NCBI RefSeq assembly: GCF_042684265.1
Contig: NZ_JBHULB010000077.1
Coordinates: 1-64,000, forward strand
Reading direction: 5' to 3'
Length of the DNA stretch: 64,000 bases
Origin: Croceitalea marina
GTDB taxonomy: Bacteria; Bacteroidota; Bacteroidia; Flavobacteriales; Flavobacteriaceae
The notes below the pieces were generated by a model. It was not told where the DNA came from, did no database searches, and was given only the letters and a program-made list of their open reading frames with translations. Positions 60,251 through 64,000 of this stretch are shown here, piece by piece (the first letter of the stretch is position 1; every line of letters starts with the position of its first letter). Both the position numbers and the translations under genes were made by a program.

Positions 60251-63004
60251 TCAAGGAGTATCCACCTTATAAAACAATTCGGAATATCCTATTTTCCCAT
60301 TAGAAGTAAATCCTTCAACAATAAGAATCACTTTCCCAGTAAGATCACTATTAAAAAAGGTTATTTTCGCAATACCGTCTTTTTCGGTAACAATATTGGG
60401 CTTCCAATAAAGAAGTGCACGTCTATCAGGAACGCTCCAATCTATTTTTGACGATTCATTATATTTAGGGGTATAATATTCTCGAACTGGTGTATATTGA
60501 GATGCTTTATGATTTATGAGATTGGTCCTATTAATTTTGGGAAAAGCACCATAAAGACCTTTTCCGGAATAGGTGTAAATGGCAAGTATGGCAGGAAACG
60601 GGGGAGGTGGGCATATTGGTGCACAATCAAAAACTTGACCGTGGTATTTGTTTGCGGTACCTGCGCTAGGAAAGATTTCTACACTTTTGACCGCCCGTAC
60701 CGGAATATTGCCAATAAGATGATAGTCCCGCTCATGGACGGGAATACCATCGATTACCACATAGGTCCAATCCGCGCCATGAACGTATGCAAGTTCAAAT
60801 CCTACCGCACTGCCAAACCGCTTAACGCGTATTTCTTTCGGATAATTGAAAAGCAACCATCTGAGCAGGTTATTTGTCCATTTTTTTTGTTTTTTTATCA
60901 ACTCCTGGTTGTCTATGACCACATCTGGCATTCCATGCAGTTCTACCATTTCAGCTCGCTCTGGCGTAAGTTTATAGTCACTGACCACCACTTCATTCAA
61001 AGCTATGGTACTTGGCAATAGATATGGATCTAGCCTAATATCTTCCTGTATCTTTTGAGCCATTTTCTTTTCGATAATACTATCTACAGGAACAATTACT
61101 TTTTCGGTATCATAAACTATTTCAGGGACTTCGTATTCTTTGATATTTATTTTTAGGTTGCCTTTTTTGTTGCTTGCATCCGAAGACTGCATCACAAACT
61201 TTCTGCCTACGCCATAACTATCTTCCAACATAAATGTAAAAAAGCCGGTGCTATCTGTCTCTAGGGTATAGGATTCATTGGTTTCTCCCATTAGGAGCAT
61301 ATTTAATTCATATTTTTTTTTAGTTAACGAACTTTCGCTTTGTTTGCTCAGAATATCAACAACAGTGCCTTCAATTTTCAAACCTTTTTCAGAATCAAAA
61401 AGCCTTGGTTTTTTCTTCTCTTGGTACTTATAGTTGGACCAACCTTGGGTTAGCATTAAATAATCTAGTTCTGACATGTTCTTGTCATTTTCAAAATAGT
61501 ATGATGGATTTTCGACCGTTCCCTTTATATCTGATTGTAATAATAAATAAGAGACTATGTTTTTCCTACTCAAGTTGGTATCATAAAAATAACTGGAGTC
61601 AACTGCCATAACCGATATAGATGCCGGTATGGGTCGACCTTTTTGCTGTGTTGATATAGAGACTGGAACACTATCTCTAATCAAATAAGAATCCTTATCT
61701 GTTTTTACTATTATATCAAGGTTTTCCTCTTTTAGATTATTAAAGAAATGACGCTCTGCTATGGGTCTATAGTTTTTGTCGAAAACAGTAAGTCCTATAA
61801 CACCATGAGGTAAAACCTTGTGCTGGATTTTATACGAAAACACCCCTTTTCTGAATCTTGCTTTTAAAAAGAAAAGGTTTTTTCCCCTATGGAACAGCTT
61901 GATAAAAACACTGTCGCTATTCTTTTCTTTATTCCATATTCTTAGTTCCTTATTTGTTACTTTTGGGATTAATCTAATTACAGTCCCACTCATTTTTACT
62001 TTGGGTAATTCATACTTAAAGGTATTCCCACTTTTAGTGGTCAAAACACCATAATAAGTATGTTCTTCTCGTGGTGTTATATATACTTTACCCATTCCTA
62101 GAATATTGCTCTTAAATTCAGTAATTTTATTATTATTCTCATCTTCTATCCTGCCCTCGATTTCAACGCCCTTTCCTCTATAGTCCAAATACTTGAACCC
62201 AACTACACTTTGTAAATCGTCTACTAAAGCCCCTCCTTCAGGGAAAAACTGCAATGAGCCGTATTCCTTGTCGAGGACAATAGACTTCGTAAATACCTCA
62301 TTTTTGGTCCGCAACTCGTAGCCTACTATTGGTGCATCTATCGGAACACGATGTTGCACATTGATATTGGGCTTCTTCCTTTTTGGTTTAATAAATATGG
62401 AATCGTTACCACCATTCCAATGCATATATAACATAGCATCACCAATATGAAGACTATCCAACTCTTTAACGGCAATTGTTGACGATAATGAGAACGTATT
62501 GGAATTTAGGTCTTTTCTAACGAATATATCTCGAATAGGATTGAGTTTACTCTCAATTTTTTGAACCCGATAAAGGGCAATGGGTATGGAGCTTATAAAA
62601 TCCGAGCCAAAATTTTTGTTCCATTCCGTGTACGCCCTGATTATGTAATTTCCTTCTTTGTAACTTGAATGCAATTGAAAAAATCCATTTGCAACACCTC
62701 CATTTATTTTCAAGAGGTTTTTGTCAACAATACGGTTGTCCAATGGGTCAATCAATTCTACATGAAGAACGGCACTTTTTATAGTGGGTCTGTGATTAAG
62801 TACATCAGTTACTACGGCCTTGAACCAAATGGTTTCCGATGTGTTAAAAGTTGTTCCGGAAAGTTGTAAGTATATTTTTTCAGCATCTGCAGCGTTTGCA
62901 AATACCATAGCTTCCTGTTCGATAGGATTTTGTGAATGACCATTTTGAGCTAACAAAAAGACATAAAAGACAACAATACCAGAAATAAATGAACTAAAAG
63001 TCAT
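60251..63004 (-). CDS. Exported MG2/TonB-plug domain envelope protein
   Basis: A 917-residue protein with a signal sequence (FISGIVVFYVFLLAQNGHSQ). The N-terminal half resembles macroglobulin-like beta domains: EKIYLQLSGTTFNTSETIWF, KAVVTDVLN, YIIRAYTEWNKNFG, then PVSISTQQKGRPIPASISVM. Around residues 760-840 it has a TonB-receptor plug-like stretch: GFELAYVHGADWTYVVIDGI, PVHERDYHLIGNIPVRAVKS, VEIFPSAGTANKY. No outer-membrane barrel follows; it ends with a macroglobulin-like NGIGYSELFYKVD-type strand. Proteins of this layout are common in Flavobacteriia and are of unknown function, perhaps surface assembly. It resembles the gene at 55902 in being an exported envelope protein within an island. 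Confidence 0.8.
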   Translation of the reverse strand: MTFSSFISGIVVFYVFLLAQNGHSQNPIEQEAMVFANAADAEKIYLQLSGTTFNTSETIWFKAVVTDVLNHRPTIKSAVLHVELIDPLDNRIVDKNLLKINGGVANGFFQLHSSYKEGNYIIRAYTEWNKNFGSDFISSIPIALYRVQKIESKLNPIRDIFVRKDLNSNTFSLSSTIAVKELDSLHIGDAMLYMHWNGGNDSIFIKPKRKKPNINVQHRVPIDAPIVGYELRTKNEVFTKSIVLDKEYGSLQFFPEGGALVDDLQSVVGFKYLDYRGKGVEIEGRIEDENNNKITEFKSNILGMGKVYITPREEHTYYGVLTTKSGNTFKYELPKVKMSGTVIRLIPKVTNKELRIWNKEKNSDSVFIKLFHRGKNLFFLKARFRKGVFSYKIQHKVLPHGVIGLTVFDKNYRPIAERHFFNNLKEENLDIIVKTDKDSYLIRDSVPVSISTQQKGRPIPASISVMAVDSSYFYDTNLSRKNIVSYLLLQSDIKGTVENPSYYFENDKNMSELDYLMLTQGWSNYKYQEKKKPRLFDSEKGLKIEGTVVDILSKQSESSLTKKKYELNMLLMGETNESYTLETDSTGFFTFMLEDSYGVGRKFVMQSSDASNKKGNLKINIKEYEVPEIVYDTEKVIVPVDSIIEKKMAQKIQEDIRLDPYLLPSTIALNEVVVSDYKLTPERAEMVELHGMPDVVIDNQELIKKQKKWTNNLLRWLLFNYPKEIRVKRFGSAVGFELAYVHGADWTYVVIDGIPVHERDYHLIGNIPVRAVKSVEIFPSAGTANKYHGQVFDCAPICPPPPFPAILAIYTYSGKGLYGAFPKINRTNLINHKASQYTPVREYYTPKYNESSKIDWSVPDRRALLYWKPNIVTEKDGIAKITFFNSDLTGKVILIVEGFTSNGKIGYSELFYKVDTP

Positions 63005-63398
63005 AATTGTAAGTTTAATTTAAAATGGATGCAAATCCAGCAGTATTAATTGCGGTTATAATGTCACATCAGATAATATTTCCCATTACAATTAGTTGCC
63101 GCATTAATGGTGATTTTTTCATTTTCTTCGAAGAGCGCACATGATTGATATTTGGGTAATCCGTCAAAATGCCCAATTTATGTTTTCCTTTTATATTCTA
63201 ACTTCATCCAGTCTTTTCCCTATTAATAATTCGGCTGTTTTTTGCAATACAAATTAATTTTTTTTCTAAAACGTTGGGTGTTCAATAGATTATTTATCAC
63301 AAGATGTAAGTAAAAACAATTGAGCATATAATGTTATTAAAATGCTTTTCATATTGTTCTTTTATCTCATCCGGTAAGTAATAAATGGTGTGGTGTGG
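63005..63398. other. 394-bp intergenic region, nothing recognised
   Basis: A+T-rich, with no reading frame of coding character, no clear hairpin and no copy of the tRNA-Pro attachment site. Confidence 0.5.
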
Positions 63399-64000
63399 TC
63401 AAACACTGGTTTTAAAACGCAGGTTCTTCATTTTAATAATGAAAAAGGCAACCAGTAAATTTGGAACCCAACTTAACCAGGACCCTATTAAATAAGCTTC
63501 GTCAAAACTACCTGTAACCTCAGTTAAAATTGGAAGCCATATCCTTAATGTGACCGCTGAAAAACAAACAGCATAACTGTAAATCATATAGTTTTCATGT
63601 AACTTAATTTTACGCTTCTTGATTGCTTTGTAGGCCGCAATAGTTGTAATTAACCATATAAGTGCGCTTAAGTTAAACGCTATAATGTTGGTGATTCCAC
63701 CCGTAGCAAATTGTGCAATATATATTCCACAGACACCACTAATCAATACACATAGAACGTATACTTTGCCAACCAATCTATGAAGTGCAAGTCTTTTTCT
63801 CCTTAGTTTAGGGCTAAATTGTGTCCATCCAATCAATAAAGAAATTCCTCCAAAAATTATATGACCATAAAAAAAGTTATTCCATAATACATTCTCTAAA
63901 AGCTTTTTGCTTTTCAGGGCCAGCAGTCCAAAATTTACTTCTATTAAAAAGTATATTAGAGGATATAGTCCTATTAGAATACATGAAAGTACAAATATTG
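63399..64000 (-). CDS. DUF2306 membrane protein, N-terminus beyond the window
   Basis: The reading frame is open from the stop at 63399 to the window end, so about 200 C-terminal residues are seen and the true start lies outside. An internal TTG at 63836 is not the start: upstream the frame encodes GLYPLIYFLIEVNFGLLALK and NNFFYGHIIFGGISLLIGWT, the typical first part of DUF2306 proteins. It has several membrane helices and the family's QFSPKLRRKRLALHRLVGKV motif. The His-containing helices suggest a haem or ion site; function unknown. Confidence 0.85.
   Translation of the reverse strand, partial: IFVLSCILIGLYPLIYFLIEVNFGLLALKSKKLLENVLWNNFFYGHIIFGGISLLIGWTQFSPKLRRKRLALHRLVGKVYVLCVLISGVCGIYIAQFATGGITNIIAFNLSALIWLITTIAAYKAIKKRKIKLHENYMIYSYAVCFSAVTLRIWLPILTEVTGSFDEAYLIGSWLSWVPNLLVAFFIIKMKNLRFKTSV

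Larger units (their letters stand above)
57830..64000 (+). mobile_element. Second integrative element in tandem (right end not seen)
   Basis: Starts at the second attachment copy with the same order as element 1: attachment site, hairpin terminator, then an integrase of the same group. A BfmA/BtgA mobilization gene follows. No third attachment copy was found before the window end, so the genes at 60251 and 63399 may be cargo or may already be chromosomal. Confidence 0.5.

Overview
The window is low-G+C chromosomal DNA from a marine gliding member of the Flavobacteriaceae (Bacteroidota), of the Maribacter/Zobellia/Arenibacter kind. I infer this from gene content: the gliding lipoprotein GldI, a giant adhesin with a type IX secretion (type B) C-terminal domain, DUF3810, DUF5683 and DUF721 proteins, a NagB/PIG-L fusion, an IntDOT-like tyrosine recombinase and promoter -7 boxes of the form TAnnTTTG. 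No species can be named from the sequence alone.

Bases 1-42,700 are mostly ordinary core genome. After a small accessory module (SMI1/KNR4-like protein plus a lipoprotein, flanked by short inverted repeats), a leftward block encodes two secreted amidohydrolase-like proteins, a membrane zinc-protease-like DUF3810 protein, two lipoprotein peptidyl-prolyl isomerases (one a cyclophilin-FKBP fusion, the other GldI) and a DHH phosphoesterase. Next come ndk, a DciA-like DUF721 protein and recF. A rightward block carries a TPR protein, ribH, a small membrane protein, mutL, two rhomboid proteases and an EEP-family hydrolase. A leftward block carries wbqC, lepB, dapB, a DUF5683 gene, parB, parA, a DivIC/FtsB-like gene and udk. 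Then follow an MFS exporter and a peptidoglycan-recycling cluster (anmK, nagZ, nagB-PIG-L leftward; a DeoR-type regulator and murQ rightward). The divergent nagB/deoR promoter region holds five copies of one 9-bp box, a good candidate for the regulator's operator. A cytochrome c, a soluble sugar dehydrogenase and the 2,828-residue adhesin complete this part.

From 42,711 the window becomes accessory. A tRNA-Pro(GGG) gene serves as an attachment site: its last 13 bases plus one more recur at 57,830-57,843. Between the two copies lies a roughly 15-kb mobilizable island with a tyrosine recombinase at its left end, an excisionase-like HTH protein, MobC, a MobA/VirD2-type relaxase and a membrane accessory protein, but no conjugation apparatus. 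Its cargo looks defensive: a 1,236-residue STAND ATPase with an apparent nuclease-like N-terminus, a protein with a HEPN-type Rx4H motif, a ParB-like protein and an AbiEi/AbiEii pair with two matching operator dyads. A degenerate repeat of about 95 bp separates the cargo modules. Immediately after the second attachment copy comes a second related integrase followed by a BfmA/BtgA mobilization gene, so a second element appears to be inserted in tandem. Its right end is not visible, and the final DUF2306 gene runs off the window.

The best candidates for something undescribed are the STAND ATPase with its surrounding repeat-bounded cargo, and the G+C-rich structured block at about 50,974-51,170.
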